Positions 63,565 through 64,000 of a DNA stretch of 64,000 nt are shown piece after piece; position 1 is the stretch's first letter; each line of letters starts with the position of its first letter. Origin of the DNA: Corynebacterium sp. NML140438 (lineage in GTDB: Bacteria; Actinomycetota; Actinomycetes; Mycobacteriales; Mycobacteriaceae); assembly GCF_001875725.1 (NCBI RefSeq), contig NZ_MLCQ01000022.1:124001-188000 (forward strand). The letters run 5' to 3'. The notes beneath the pieces are model-generated. The model was not told where the DNA came from. It searched no databases and was given only the letters and a program-made list of their open reading frames with translations. Position numbers and translations under genes: made by a program.

Positions 63565-64000
63565 CTACTTCGCAAACGCCTCATCCAGCAGAGTCTTCTC
63601 CTCTTCCTGGTGGACCTTTGCCACACCGGTCGCAGTGGTCGACTGCATGCGGCGAGAGACACGGACCATCTCAGGCATCTCAGGGATCAGCGTGCGCAGG
63701 TGCTCGTTGTAGAACGGCCATGCGCCCTGGTTTGCTGGCTCGTCCTGCACCCAGCGGATCTCCTTCACGTTCGGGTAATTCTCGAACGCGTCCCGGATGC
63801 GGTTGAACGGGATTGGGTGCAGCATCTCGATACGGATGATGGCGACGTCGTCGCGCTTATCCTTTGTACGATGCTTCTCCAGCTCGTAGTAGATCTTGCC
63901 CGAGCACAGCAGGATCGTCGTGACCTTGTCGTGGCCCGCACCGTCGATCTTGACGTTGCCGCGCTGAACGAACGCGGGATCGTCGATCACCGACTGGAAC
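63565..64000 (-). CDS. odhA: 2-oxoglutarate dehydrogenase E1 / multifunctional OdhA, C-terminal part
   Basis: Only the last 145 or so codons lie in the window, and the frame runs off the right edge. FQSVIDDPAFVQRG, LLCSGKIYYELEKHR, RIEMLHPIPF and VQDEPANQGAW are the hallmarks of the C-terminus of 2-oxoglutarate dehydrogenase E1 (OdhA/Kgd), a TCA-cycle enzyme. The mycobacterial orthologue is Rv1248c, again following mrp in order. Confidence 0.93.
   Translation of the reverse strand, partial: FQSVIDDPAFVQRGNVKIDGAGHDKVTTILLCSGKIYYELEKHRTKDKRDDVAIIRIEMLHPIPFNRIRDAFENYPNVKEIRWVQDEPANQGAWPFYNEHLRTLIPEMPEMVRVSRRMQSTTATGVAKVHQEEEKTLLDEAFAK

Noticed and set aside
1..64000. CRISPR array
   Set aside because: No regularly spaced repeat-spacer series was seen; short repeats are promoter-sized only.
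1..64000. Prophage or intact insertion sequence
   Set aside because: No transposase, integrase or phage structural gene was recognised in any frame, despite pseudogene debris near 0.5-3 kb.

Overview
The window looks like chromosomal DNA of a Corynebacterium or close relative. It is moderately GC-rich. It carries mycolic-acid-group markers: an LpqW-type lipoprotein, the mycothiol enzyme MshB, GpgS, GlgA/GlgC next to SigE, and a fused 2-oxoglutarate dehydrogenase (odhA/kgd). From about 38.6 kb to the end the gene order follows the M. tuberculosis Rv1156-Rv1248c block: DUF402, Rv1157c-like, typA, lpqW, mshB, fdxC, dapC, dapD-like, LOG, folP2, gpgS, glgA/glgC, O-methyltransferase, sigE, anti-sigma, tatB, mrp, odhA. 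Many starts sit only 6-8 nt after a -10-like hexamer, so leaderless transcripts appear common.

1-16.5 kb is an accessory stretch. It holds arfB, a frameshifted ribbon-helix-helix antitoxin relic, an unknown coiled-coil protein, a decayed FUSC gene fragment, an ArsO-like flavoprotein, a CmtR-regulated metal P-type ATPase with a repeated operator, DUF488, a 13E12/HNH protein, a 2H phosphoesterase, an intact FUSC transporter, a spermidine-synthase-like protein, GNAT, an MFS exporter, a Dyp peroxidase, a secreted DUF4185 protein and ferritin.

16.6-26.3 kb is the standout. It is a complete selenocysteine module around a membrane-bound formate dehydrogenase. The catalytic subunit is read through an in-frame UGA (Sec189), followed by a SECIS hairpin in the same register as in E. 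coli fdhF. The Fe-S and NrfD subunits follow. Beyond a bidirectional terminator lie selD, the tRNA-Sec gene selC, selA and selB. No fdhD or molybdenum-cofactor genes lie in the window.

26.3-38.6 kb holds a cupin, an unknown protein, an EamA exporter, DUF808, a dipeptide/oligopeptide ABC system with a fused double ATPase, and a TPP-riboswitch-controlled YkoEDC ECF transporter with a small P-loop kinase attached.

38.6-64 kb is the conserved core. Two features stand out. A GH32-like protein directly downstream of glgA has lost all three catalytic signature motifs. A DapD-like protein at the dapD position has a rewritten acyl-CoA-site region. The window ends inside odhA.
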